From Aegilops tauschii subsp. strangulata (taxonomy: Eukaryota > Streptophyta > Magnoliopsida > Poales > Poaceae), in the NCBI RefSeq assembly GCF_002575655.3, contig NC_053039.3, positions 216,275,622 to 216,339,621 on the forward strand: 64,000 nt of DNA. The letters are read 5' to 3'. A program made the position numbers and the translations under genes. This document shows, piece by piece, positions 46,086 to 56,958 of the stretch. The notes under the pieces are model-generated. The model worked only from the letters and a program-made list of their open reading frames with translations, had not been told where the DNA came from and searched no databases. Positions within the stretch are counted from its first letter, which is position 1, and every line of letters begins with the position of its first letter.

Positions 46086-47469
46086 TCATACGTCTCCATC
46101 GTATATACTTTTCCAAACTCTTTTGCCCTTGTTTTGGACTCTAACTTGCATGATTTGAATGGAACTAACCCGGACTGACGTTGTTTTCAGCATAATTGCC
46201 ATGGTGTTATTTTTGTGCAGAAATAGTAGTTCTCGGAATGACCTGAAAATTCACGGAGATCATTTTTGGAATTAATAAAAAATATTGGCGAAAGAATCAA
46301 CCGAAGGGGGCCCACACCCTAGCCACAAGGGTGGGGGCGCGCCCTCCGTCCTTATGGGGCCCCTGGACCTCCACCGAGCTCAACTCCAACTCCATATATT
46401 CACGTTCGGGGAGAAAAAATCAGAGAGAAGGATTCATCGTGTTTTACGATATGGAGCTGCCGCCAAGCCCTGTTCTTCATCGGGAGGGCAGATCTGGAGT
46501 CCGTTCGGGGCTCCCAAGAGGGGAATCCATCGCCATCATCATCATCAACCATCCTCCATCACCAATTTCATGATGCTCACCGCTGTACGTGAGTAATCCC
46601 ATCGTAGGCTTGCTGGACGGTGATGGGTTGGATGAGATTTACCATGTAATCGAGTTAGTTTTGTTAGGGTTTGATCCCTAGTACTCACAGTGTTCTAAGA
46701 TTGATGTTGCTATGACTTTGCTATGCTCAATGCTTGTCACTAGGGCCCGAGTGCCATGATTTCATATTTGAACCTATTATGTTTTCATGAATATATTTGT
46801 GTTCTTGATCCTATCTTGCAAGTTATAATCACCTACTACGTGTTATGATCCGGCAACCTCGGAGTGACAATAGTCGGGACACTTCCCGGTGATGGCCGTA
46901 GTTTGAGGAGTTCATGTATTCACTAAGTGCTAATGCTTTGGTCCGGTACTCTATTAAAAGCAGACCTTAATATTCCTTAGTTTCCAATACGACCCCGCTG
47001 CCACGGGAGGGTAGGACAAAACATGTCATGCAAGTTCTTTTCCATAAGCATGTATGACTATATTCGGAATACATGCCTACATTATATTGATGAATTGGAG
47101 CTAGTTCTGTGTCACCCTATGTTATAACTATAGCATGATGAATGCCATCCGACATAATTATCCATCATTGATCCATTGCCTACAAGCTTTTCACATATTG
47201 ATCTTTGCCTCGTTACTTTTCCGCTGCTACTATTACAATTGCTACGAAACTACTACTGCTACTTCTACCACCATTACCATTACTTCCATACTACTTTGCT
47301 ACTAAATACTTTGCTGCAGATATTAAGTCTTTCAGGTGTGGTTGAATTGACAACTCAGCTACTAATACTTGAGAATATTATTTGGCTCCCCTTGTGTTGA
47401 ATCAATAAATTTGGGTTGAATACTCTACCCTCAAAAACTATTGCGATCCCCCATACTTGTGGGTTATTA
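46086..47469 (+). repeat. 3' LTR of element C (1384 bp)
   Basis: TCATACGTCTCC...GTGGGTTATTA. Both ends have lost the canonical bases (TG to TC at the start, CA to TA at the end), unlike the 5' LTR. It is followed by the target copy GTATG. Confidence 0.9.
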
Positions 47470-49822
47470 GTATGAACCATGGAAACATTGGAATACAGTA
47501 GATATTACACCAATATAAATAAAGAATGAGTTCAGAACAATACCAAAAGTGGTGATTTATTCTCTTATACTAGCGGAGCTTATGAGATTTTCTGTTGAGT
47601 TTTGTGTTGTGAAGTTTTCAAGTTTTGGGTAAGGATTTGATGGACTATGGAATAAGGAGTGGCAAGAGCCTAAGCTTGGGGATGCCCAAGGCACCCCTAG
47701 GTAATATTCAAGGAGAACCAAGAGCCTAAGCTTGGGGATGCCCCGGAAGGCATCCCCTCTTTCGTCTTCGTCTATCGGTAACTTTACTTGAGGCTATATT
47801 TTTATTCACCACATGATATGTGTTTTGCTTGGAGCGTCTTGTATAATATGAGTCTTTGCTTTTTAGTTTTCCACAATCATCCTTGCTGTACACACCTTTT
47901 GAGAGGGACACGCACGAATCGTGATTTATTAGAATACTCTATGTGCTTCACCTATATCTTTTGAGCTAGGCAATTTGCTCTAGTGCTTCACTTATATCTT
48001 TTTAGATCACGGTGGTGGTTTTATTTTATAGAAATTGTTGAACTCTCATGCTTCACTTATCTTATTTTGAGAGTCTCTAAACAGCATGGTAATTTGCTTT
48101 GGTTATAAATTTAGTCCTAATATGATAGACATGCAAGAGGGATATAATAAAAACTTTCATATAAAATGCATTGAATACTATGAGAAGTTTGATTCCTTAT
48201 GATTGTTTTAAGATATAAAGATGGTGATATTAGAGTCATGCTAGTGAGTAATTGTGGATTGTAGGAATACTTGTGTTAAAGTTTGTGATTCCCGTAGCAT
48301 GCACGTATGGTGAACCGTTATGTGATGAAGTCGGAGCATGACTTATTTATTGATTGTCTTCCTTATGATTGGCGGTCGGGGACGAGCGATGGTCTTTTCC
48401 TACCAATCTATCCCAGTAGGATCATGTGCATAGTACTTTGTTTTGATAACTAATAGATTTTTTAAAATAAGTATGTGAGTTCTTTATAACTAATGTTGAG
48501 TCCATGGATTAAGCGCACTCTCACCCTTCCACCATTGCTAGCCTCTCTAGTACCGTGCAAATTTCGCCGTACCATACACCCACCATATACCTGCCTCATA
48601 ATAGCCGCCATACATAACTATTATGGCATTTCCATAGCCATTTCAAGATATATTGCCATGCAACTTTCCACCGATCCGTTTATTATGACACGTTCCATCA
48701 TCGTCACATTGCTTTGCATGATCATGTAGTTGACATCATATTTGTGGCAAAGCCACCGTTCATAATTCTTTTATACATGTCACCCTTGATTCATTGCACA
48801 TCCCGGTACACCGCCGAAGGCATTCATATAGATTCATATTTTGTTCTAAGTATCGAGTTGTAATTCTTGAGTTGTAAGTAAATAAAAGTGTGATGATCTT
48901 CATTATTAGAGCATTGTCCCATGTGAGGAAAGGATGATGGGGACTATGATTCCCCCACAAGTCGGGATGAGACTCCGGACAAAAAAAAGAGGCCGAAACA
49001 ATGCAAGAAGGCCCAAAATAAAAAAACGAGAGAAAAGAGAGAAGGGGCAGTGTTACTATCCTTTTTCCACACTTGTGCTTCAAAGTAGCACCATGATCTT
49101 CATGATAGAGAGTCTCCTATGTTGTCACTTTCATATACTAGTGGAAAGTTTCATTATAGAACTTGGCTTTTATATTCCAATGATGTCCTTCCTCAAATTG
49201 CCCTAGGTCTTCATGAGCAAGCGAGTTGGATGCACACCCACTTAGTTTCTTTTTGAGCTTTCATAAACTTATAGCTCTAGTGCGTCTGTTGCATGGCAAT
49301 CCCTACTCACTCACATTGATATCTATTGATGGGCATCTCCATAGCACGTTGATACACCTAGTTGATGTGAGACTATCTCCTTCTTTTGTCTTCTCCACAA
49401 CCACCATATTCTATTCCACCTATAGTGCTATGTCCATGGCTCACGCTCATGTATTGCGTGAAAGTTGAAAAAGTTTGAGAACATCAAAAGTATGAAACAA
49501 TTGCTTGGCTTCTCATCGGGGTTCTGCATGATTTGAATATTTTGTGTGATGAAGATGGAGCATAGCCAGACTATATGATTTTGTAGGGATAAGGTTTCTT
49601 TTACCATGTTATTTTGAGAAGACATAATTGCCTTGTTAGTATGCTTGAAGTATTATTTTTTTGTCAATATTAAACTTTTGTTTTGAATCTTATGGATCTG
49701 AACATTCATGCCACAATAATGAAATTACATGGATAAATATGTTAGGTAGCATTCCACATCAAAAATTCTGTTTTTATCATTTACCTACTCGAGGACGAGC
49801 AGGACTTAAACTTGGGGATGCT
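47470..49822 (+). mobile_element. Athila-lineage element D, internal part right of insertion
   Basis: Continues from 28235 in the same family. It matches the reverse of 20932-23290 throughout. No coding sequence; two internal purine-tract look-alikes (47669-47686 and 47725-47742) and the real tract (49806-49821) before the LTR. Confidence 0.8.
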
Positions 49823-51388
49823 TGATACGTCTCCAATGTATCTATAATTTTTTATTATTCCATGCTATTATATTATCTGTTTTGGATGTTTTATATACAT
49901 TAATATGCTATTTTATATTATTTTTGAGACTAACCTATTAACCTAGAGCCGAGTGCCAGTTTCCGTTTTTTTTTCTTGTTTTTGAGTTTCGCGGAAAAGG
50001 AATACCAAACGGAGTCCAAACGGAATAAAACCTCCGCGGTGATTTTCTTGGACCAGAAGACACCCCAAAGACTTGGAGATCAAGTCGGAAGAGCCATGAG
50101 GTGGCCACAAGGGGGAGAGCGCGCCCCCTGCCTTGTGGGCCCCTCGTGACTCCTCTGACCTAATTCTTCGGCCTATATATTCACAAACATTCCCAAACCA
50201 CCAGAAGTACCCACGAAAACACTCTTCCACCACGCAACCTTCTGTTCCCGTGAGACCCCATCTAGGGGCCTTTTCCGGCATCCTGCTGGAGGGGGATTCT
50301 ATCACGGAGGGCTTCTACATCAACTCTATTGCCCTTTCGATGAAGCGTGAGTAGTTCACCTCAGACCTACGGGTCCATAGCTAGTAGCTAGATGGCTTAT
50401 TGTCTCTCTTTGATTCTCAATACCATGTTCTCCTCGATGTTCTTGGAGATCTATCCGATGTAATCTTCTTTTGCGATGTGTTTGTCGAGATCTGATGAAT
50501 TGTGGATTTATGATCAGCTTATCTATAAATATTATTTGAATCTTCTCTGAATTCTGTTATGCATGATTTTGTATCTTTGTAATTCTCTTCAAACTATCGG
50601 TTTGGTTTGGCCAACTAGATTGGTTTTTCTTGCAATGGGAGAAGTGCTTAGCTTTGGGTTCAATCCTGCAGTGTCCTTTCCCAGTGACAGTAGGGGCAGC
50701 AAGGCATGTATTGTATTGTTGCCATCGAGGATAAAAAGATGTGGTTTACATCATATTGCTTGAGTTTATTCCTCTACATCATGTCATCTTACTTAATGCG
50801 TTACTCTGTTCTTCATGAACTTAATACTCTAGATGCAGGCAGGAATCAGTCGATGTGTGGAGTAATAGTAGTAGATGCAGAATCGTTTCGGTCTACTTGA
50901 CACGGACGTGATGCCTATATTTCATAATCATTGCCTTACATATCGTCATAACTTTGCGCTTTTCTATTAATTGCTCGACAGTAATTTTTTCACCTACCGT
51001 ATTATTTGCTATCTTGAGAGAAGCCTCTAGAGAAACCTATGGCCCCTAGGTCTATTTTCCATCATATAAGTTTCCGATCTACTATTTTGCAATCTTTTAC
51101 TTTCCGATCTATAAACCAAAAACCCAAAAATATTTACTTTATCGTTTGCTTAGTTTCATCTATCTCTATCAGATCTAACTTTTGCAAGTAACCGTGAAGG
51201 GATTGACAACCCCTTTATCGCGTTGGGTGCCAGTTGTTTGATTGTTTATGCATGTATTGGTGATTTGTGTGTTGTCTCCTTCTGGATTGATACCTTGGTT
51301 CTCTAACCGAGGGAAATACTTATATCTACTTTGCTAAATCACCCTTTCCTCTTCAAGGGAAAAACCAACGCAAGCTCAAGAAGTAGTA
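49823..51388 (+). repeat. 3' LTR of element D (1566 bp)
   Basis: Starts TGATACGTCTCCAATG after the tract CTTGGGGATGCT and ends AAGAAGTAGTA, aligning with the LTR ends at 19345 and 24848 in reverse. A TATA-like CTATATATTC is near 50173-50180. The target copy should be GGCGA; its partner is outside the window. Confidence 0.85.
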
Positions 51389-51496
51389 GGCGACCCTCAA
51401 CCCCTCGGCGACCATCAACCCCTCGACCCTCGACCTTCTTTCCCTTCTTTTATTTCTTCTTCTACTTTTCCTACTTCTTTTTTCATCATCATCACC

Positions 51497-51499
51497 TCT

Positions 51500-51546
<47 letters not shown>

Positions 51547-51722
51547 TTCTTCTTCTTCTTCTTCTTCTTCTTCTTCTTCTTCTTCTTCTTCTTCTTCTTC
51601 TTCTTCTTCTTCTTCTTCTTCTTCGTCTTCTTCTCCTCCTCCTCCTCCTCCTCCTCTGCTTCTTCTTCTTCTTCTTCTTCTTCTTCTTCTTCTTCTTCTT
51701 CTTCTTCTTCTTCTTCTTCTTT
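51497..51722. repeat. (CTT)n microsatellite
   Basis: About 225 bp of CTT/TTC with a (CTC)n interruption near 51634-51655. A second set lies at 51857-52010, with CTT, then CTC, then CTT. Confidence 0.95.
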
Positions 51723-51723
51723 T

Positions 51724-52135
51724 CTTAAGTCTAAACTAAACATAAACTAAACTAATCCCAAAACTAAACTAAACTAAACCTAAACTAAACATAAACTAAA
51801 CTAATCCTAAAACTAAACTAAACATAAACCTAAACTAAACTTGTCCTCCTCCCTCTTTTCTTCTTCTTCTTCTTCTTCTTCTTCTAATTCTTTTTCATCA
51901 TCTTTTTCCTTCTTTCTTCTTCTTCTTCTTCTTCTTCTTCTTCTTCTTCTCCTCCTCCTCCTCCTCCTCCTCCTCCTCTTCTTCTTCTTCTTCTTCTTCT
52001 TCTTCTTTTCTTAAAAATAAACTAAAATAAACTAAACTAAACATAAACTAAACTAATCCTAAAATTAAAATAAACTAAACTAAACATAAATCTAAAACTA
52101 AACTAAACATAAACCTAAAAGTAAAAGTAAAAAAA
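51724..52135. repeat. AAACTAAAC-type tandem repeats with embedded microsatellite
   Basis: Irregular repeats of CTAAACTAAACATAAA at 51724-51842 and 52015-52135 flank the second CTT block, so a larger unit (microsatellite plus AAACTAAAC repeat) occurs twice. Confidence 0.85.
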
Positions 52136-52440
52136 GATAAAAAAAATGGTGAGGAGCTCACCGCAGGGGAGCGGGGCGGCCGGTGGAGGAGGGGGAGGCC
52201 CGGTGGAGTTGGTTCGCCATAGGAAAGGGGGCGGCACCTCGGCCTGCCTCACGACGGTGCTCGGGCGACCGCCGCAGGGGAGGGGCGGGGTGGCGGGACG
52301 GCCACGGGCGGCGAGGCAACATGGCCGAGGCGACGTGGCCGGGGGGCGGGGGCCAGGGGCGGTGGGACGGCCGCCACAAGGGAGGATGAGGTGGGGCTGG
52401 TGGGCCATTAGGGTTTAGGCCTCCATTGGACCCCACCCAC

Positions 52441-52676
52441 CTCTTTGCCGTCTGCTACGGACGGCAAAGATTCTTTGCCGTCAGCTGGCGGATGGCAAAG
52501 ATTCTTTGCCGTCAGCTGGCGGACGGCAAAGAATTGGCTGATGGCAACTAGGCTCTTTGCCGTCAACCATGTCTTTGCCGTTCATTTTTTATAAGCAGAT
52601 GGCAAAGACCTTCTTTGTCGTCCGCTAGCTAACGGCAAAGAGCTGACTGATGGCAAATTCTCTTTTTCCAGTAGTG
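52441..52676. repeat. Subterminal repeats of CACTA 2
   Basis: TTTGCCGTC-like units (near 52444, 52483, 52507, 52556, 52571) alternate with inverted GACGGCAAAG-like units (near 52460, 52493, 52522, 52597, 52632). Several form small hairpins. CACTA transposases bind such repeats in other plants; inferred here. Confidence 0.75.
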
Positions 52677-53427
52677 ATTAAATAGCATAATGGATCTGAA
52701 CATATAATCTTCCACCAAATAAACCATATAGTAATCAACTACAAGATATAATCAACAGTACTAGTCACCCACAAGTACCAATCTGAGGTTCCGGTACAAA
52801 GATTGAACACAAGAGATGAACTAGGGTTTGAGAGGAGATGGTGTTGTTGAAGTTGTTGATGGAGATAGCCCTCCCATAGATGGGAGAGTTGTTGGTGAGG
52901 ACGATGACGATGATTTCCCCCTCTGGAGGGAAGTTCCCTTGGCGGAATCGATCCGCCGGAGGGCAAAAGTGCTCCTGCCCAAGTTCCGCCTCGAGATGGC
53001 GGCGCTTCGTCCCGAAAGTCCTCTCCTTATTTTTTTTTCTAGGTTAAAATGACTTATATACTAGAAGAGGGGCGCTGGAGGTGGGCCGAGGAGGGCACAA
53101 CCCATCAGGGCGCGCCTGGGCTCCCTGGCGCGCCCAGGTGGGTTGTGCCCATCTGGTGGGGCCCCTCTGGTGGCTATTTGCTCCAATATTCTTCATATAT
53201 TCCAGAACACTTCTCCGTAAATTTTCAGCTCATTCGGAGATGTGCAAAATAGGTAACTCTGACGTAGCTTTTTCAGGTCTAGAATTCCAGCTATCGGCAT
53301 TCTCCCTCTTTGTGCAAACCTTGCATATTATGAGAGAAAAGGCATTAGAATTACACCATGAAGCATTATTATGCATAAAAAATTATAAATAACAGTAGGA
53401 AAACATGATGCAAAATGGATGTATCAA
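52677..53427 (-). repeat. LTR fragment, Gypsy-like, cut by CACTA 2
   Basis: In minus orientation it begins TGATACATCCATTTTG at 53427, has a TATATAAG box at 53053-53060 and is GC-rich downstream. The 3' part ends at the CACTA boundary. It is followed on its 5' side by CCCCCTGAGC (minus GCTCAGGGGG), which looks like a purine tract, so this would be a 3' LTR. The frame 52828-53052 (acidic, DDDD) lies in the LTR and is not supported as a gene. Confidence 0.65.
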
Positions 53428-53620
53428 CCCCCTGAGCTTGTCACTCCCCTGGACTTTGTTTGTCCCATCTCCGGCACATCCTGGGTCTCTTTTGGTCCAT
53501 AAAAAATCACCGTAAATTTTCAGCCCAATACGAGAACTTTTATTTCTGCACAAAAAAATAACACCATGGCAGTTCTACTAACAACAATGTTATTCCGGGT
53601 TAGTCTCATTCAAATCATAT
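53428..53620 (-). repeat. Second LTR-derived fragment
   Basis: The stretch TTTCTGCACAAAAAAATAAC to TTCCGGGTTAGTCTCATTCA (about 53540-53615) matches, in reverse, the first 150 bp of the element C LTR family. It ends where the Mutator-like region begins. Confidence 0.6.
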
Positions 53621-53935
53621 ATGGGTAATTAGTTTTGTGCGCCTAGTTGTGTCCTACTCGTCTGTTTTACCCCTAGTTTCAGAAACTCACATGTTCTGTC
53701 CATGTCACTTTCCAGTTCTTTTGTTTTTCCCTTCCGTCGCGGTTCCGCTTGGTCAGCACCGTTTGGCCATATAAGGCTCTCCGTTTTGGACACCGCTTGC
53801 CCCCCACTAGGATAGAACCCACTCGGGCCCATCTCACTTTCATCCCCACTCTGTCTCGTTCCCCACTCTCTCACGAACCCTAGCTCGGCGGTGGCGGCGA
53901 CGGTGACCGAATCTGCTCCTAGCGGATCGAGCGGG

Positions 53936-56690
53936 ATGTCGCCGCAGTGACTGAGCCCCTAGCATATCTACTCGTGCTAGCGATGGGGGATGATGTGGAT
54001 GGGAGCGGTGCCACCGGCGGCGCCCGCACCTGCAATGGTAGGGCGCATTCGTCATAGACAACATCAGGGTAAGTTCCACCATCCTCTCTAGACCTGCTGG
54101 TTCTAAAGCATCTGGAAAACTTAGGAATAATACAAGGGCAACAAGTAGCAGCTGCAAGCCACCTACAACTCCTAGTGCAAATGTTCAGTCTGAGCATTCT
54201 TGCAGTAAAACCCAAGCTAAACCTAGCATACCTATTGATCCTATTGTGGAGGAAGCAGAGCCTGATGCAGAACCTTTGTCTGACGAAGAGGATGAGAAAC
54301 TTTACCGAGGATATACTCATCACAACATTGAGGAAGATCAAGCAGATGAGTCTTTCATTCCTGCTGAATTTTCAGATACAGATGAAGATGAGAAGCTAGA
54401 GGAATAGGACAATGCAGTTTTTGGAAATGAAGATGAGGACAGACCTGTATTGATGTATGATAGAGATAATCCCTCTATTGAGGAAGGTGTAGTTTTTTCT
54501 TCTACAGTTGAGTGCAGAAATGCAGTTGCAACTTTCTCAATTAAGAGTGAAACAGAGTACATGACTTTGAAAAGTGACCCAAGAAGGTTTACTGTCAAAT
54601 GTGCATGTGACAGATGTAAGTGGAGGCTACATGCCTCTTTAATGAGGAGAAGCACATTATTTCAGGTACTTATGCATCTTCTTCTTTCTATAAAATGGTA
54701 AAACAATTCTATCGCATTTACTAACTTTTTGTTCTTTTTTTTCAGATTAAGGTCAACCCTTACCCTCACAACTGTCCAAGTGTTAATAGATCTCAGATAT
54801 TGAGGGCTTTAAAGAGAAGATGGATAGCAGATGCTTCTGTGACTTGTATTAGAAATAATCCAGGCATAGGTCCAAAGCAAATACAACAGAGGTTGGCTGA
54901 GAAGTATGGAATTGAGGTGCCATATAGTAGGTGTTATTTTGGTAAAGAGCTGGCAGTAGATAAGACGTTTGGGAAGTACAGTGAGAGTTTCAGTCTTCTT
55001 TATTCATCCAAAGCTGAAGTTGAGAGAACATCACCAGGCAGTGTAGTTGAAATTGACAAGCACACTGTGGAGTACACAGTGAGAGGAAATAAAATGCACA
55101 AGGAGTGCTTCAGAAGAGTTTTTGTGTGTTTCAAGGCATGTCAGAGAGGTTTCTTAGAGGGGTGCAGGCCTTAGCTTGCTGTGGATGCAACTGCACTGAA
55201 TGGTAGGTATAGGGGCTAGCTTGTTTCTTTTCCGCTTGTGCCCTTGATGCTCACAACTGGTTATTCCTTGTTGCCTATGGTGTCATAGAAGCAGACTCAA
55301 TTGACATCCTGGTGGTTTAGTCATACATAATGATGCTTGCAAAGGATTGGAGACATTTGTTAATGATGTCTTTGCTGGAGTAGAGCACAGGGAGTGCATG
55401 AGACATTTGGCTCAGAACTTCAGCAAGAAGTTCAAAGGCAAGTTCTATGATGAGAATTTGTGGCCGTGCTCACTTACATACAGCATTAAGAAGCACGGCT
55501 ATCATCTAAATCAGTTGCACAGCAGGCCCAAAGTCAAAGAATATTTAGAGGAGCACCACACAAAAATTTGGGCTAGAGCACTCCTTAGTGACACTTGCAA
55601 GCTAGACTATGTGAACAACAACCTTGCTGAAGTTTTCAACTCAAGGATCAAGAAATACAAGGGGCTTCACATAGTAGACTTGTGTGACAAGATCAGGCGG
55701 TATATTATGCTAAAATCTGATATAAGGAATAGGATTGCCATTGACCATTTTGAAGGCCATTTGATTGTTCCTTCTGTAATGAAGGCCTTAATGGAAAAAA
55801 CAAAAGGTTTAGAGATGACTTCGGTTAGGAGAAGCCCAACAGAGGCTAAAGTTACTGCTACTGACAGATAAAAAAGAGAATGGAGGTACCCAATTGACTT
55901 ACAGAAGTGGACTTGTAGTTGCTGACAATGGCAAGTAACCGGTAAGCCATGTATCCATGCTCTCTTCTTTATAACTGCTCTAAGAGGTGAAGGTAGTGCA
56001 ATAGATATGTATGTGCACAACTTTTACTCTGTTGAGAAATTCAGAGCTACATATGCTGACAACCTTCCAACTTTGGAAGGGAAACAACAGTGGGAAATTG
56101 TGAATCCAAGATTTAAACTCTGTGCTCCAGTTCAAAACAGAGCACCAGGTAGGCCTAGGAAAACTAGGATAAGGTCTAGCAGTGAAGGAAAGGGACTTAG
56201 TCCCAGGAAGAAAAAGTGTGGCGGGTGTGGAAGACTAGGCCACCATGCCAACAAGTGCAAAAATTATGTTGATGCAGCCTTTGGTGAAGATGAACATTGG
56301 GGAGCAGAGAACACAGAACAGCTAGTAGTGCAAGAGGAAGTAGTGGAAGTAGATGATGGAACAGATGGAGATGAAGTAGATCCACTACAAGAGCTAGCTA
56401 GAGAACCAACACCAGCATCTACACAAGCTAGTGTAGTCAGGTACATATATATGTTTCTTTATGTTTGTTTTCATGCACCAAAGATGAAATGTAATATGTT
56501 TGCACTTGTGATAGCCCCTGGAAGAATTACAAGAGGGCAGCAGTTAGAGGAGCTTCTCCAGCGAAAAAGCAGACAACAACACCTCAAGTTCCTAGTGTGC
56601 TAGCCCCCAACCCAGCAAAGAACACCAGAAGCAAAACAAGGCTAGCCCCCAATCAAGCTGAGAACACCACGCGCAAGAAACTGAAGTTCT
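53936..56690 (+). pseudogene. MULE transposase (MuDR type) with SWIM and CCHC fingers
   Basis: Acidic N-terminus (about 54175-54400; stop at 54405-54407), then the plant MuDR DNA-binding region (54450-54665; FTVKCACDRCKWRLHASL). An intron (54666-54745, GT-AG, phase 0) is followed by RALKRRWIADASVTCIRNNP. The catalytic region has LAVDATALNGRYRG (55175-55215) flanked by two stops, then a frameshifted stretch, DACKGLETFVNDVFAGVEHR (from about 55333) and NNLAEVFNSRIKKYKGL. A SWIM finger (WTCSC...GKPCIHAL) is at about 55908-55960 with a stop inside, and a CCHC knuckle (CGGCGRLGHHANKC) at 56217-56258. A possible second intron is at 56440-56515. In the family it cuts and moves MULEs in the nucleus. 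Not functional here. Confidence 0.85.
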
Positions 56691-56763
56691 AGTTCTTGTT
56701 GTGCCCGAATATCATTATGTGTGTCCTGCTGAACTACTAGGTGACTTGATGAAGTTGTTTCAA

Positions 56764-56958
56764 GTTGTTGAAGTATTGTGTGGTTGAACTTGATGAAAGT
56801 AATGTGTGTTTGAGCTAGTTTAAAGTTGTTGAACTACTGTGTGTTTGAACTTGATGAAAGTACTGTGTGTTTGAGCTAGTTTAAAGTTGTTGAACTACTG
56901 TGTGTTTGAAACTGATGAAAGTAGTGTGTGTTTGAGCTAGTTTAAAGTTGTTGAACTA
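56764..56958. repeat. 61-bp minisatellite (about three copies)
   Basis: Unit containing GTTGTTGAACTACTGTGTGT and TTTGAGCTAGTTTAAA, slightly varied, after the transposase C-terminus. Probably part of the MULE 3' region. Confidence 0.85.

Larger units (their letters stand above)
28236..47469 (+). mobile_element. Athila-lineage element C, carrying two nested insertions
   Basis: LTR, tRNA-Asp-type primer site, gag, protease, a downstream accessory ORF, spacer, LTR. Flanked by GTATG at 28231-28235 and 47470-47474. Removing the solo LTR, the Copia and their duplications leaves about 9.2 kb. RT, RNase H and integrase are absent: only about 0.8 kb of its own sequence lies between protease and accessory ORF. 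The two LTRs differ by several percent by eye, more than in the nested Copia. The host is element D. Resembles wheat families I remember as WHAM or Sabrina; naming unverified. Confidence 0.85.
51389..52676. mobile_element. Right arm of CACTA transposon 2
   Basis: Ends CTTTTTCCAGTAGTG at 52676, the reverse of a CACTACTGGAAAAAG terminus known from Triticeae CACTA elements. ATT (52677-52679) would be the 3-bp target copy. Contents: pyrimidine microsatellites, AAACTAAAC repeats, a GC-rich 300-bp block (52140-52436) and TTTGCCGTC subterminal repeats. No transposase. The rest lies beyond element D, outside the window. Confidence 0.82.
53621..56958 (+). mobile_element. Mutator-like element (MULE), ends not found
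   Basis: Defined by the transposase pseudogene 53936-56690 and its flanks. I could not find terminal inverted repeats or a 9-bp duplication. The left limit is where LTR similarity stops; the right limit is the LTR at 56959, which may have cut it. The 5' flank (53640-53930) is GC-rich with a TATATAAGG at about 53769-53777 that could be its promoter. Confidence 0.7.

Noticed and set aside
51331..51750. 139-aa open frame rich in Phe and Ser, and the Glu/Lys frame opposite
   Set aside because: Pure translation of a (CTT)n microsatellite.
52115..52436. Open frames in the GC-rich block of CACTA 2
   Set aside because: Overlapping frames on both strands, Pro/Arg/Gly-rich, no homology recognised.
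52828..53052. Acidic 74-aa frame
   Set aside because: Lies within an LTR fragment on the strand opposite to its TATA box; short, without a domain.
53936..56690. Host gene related to FAR1/FHY3, which derive from MULE transposases
   Set aside because: Several stops and a frameshifted catalytic core, and it is surrounded by TEs; no sign of an intact domesticated gene.
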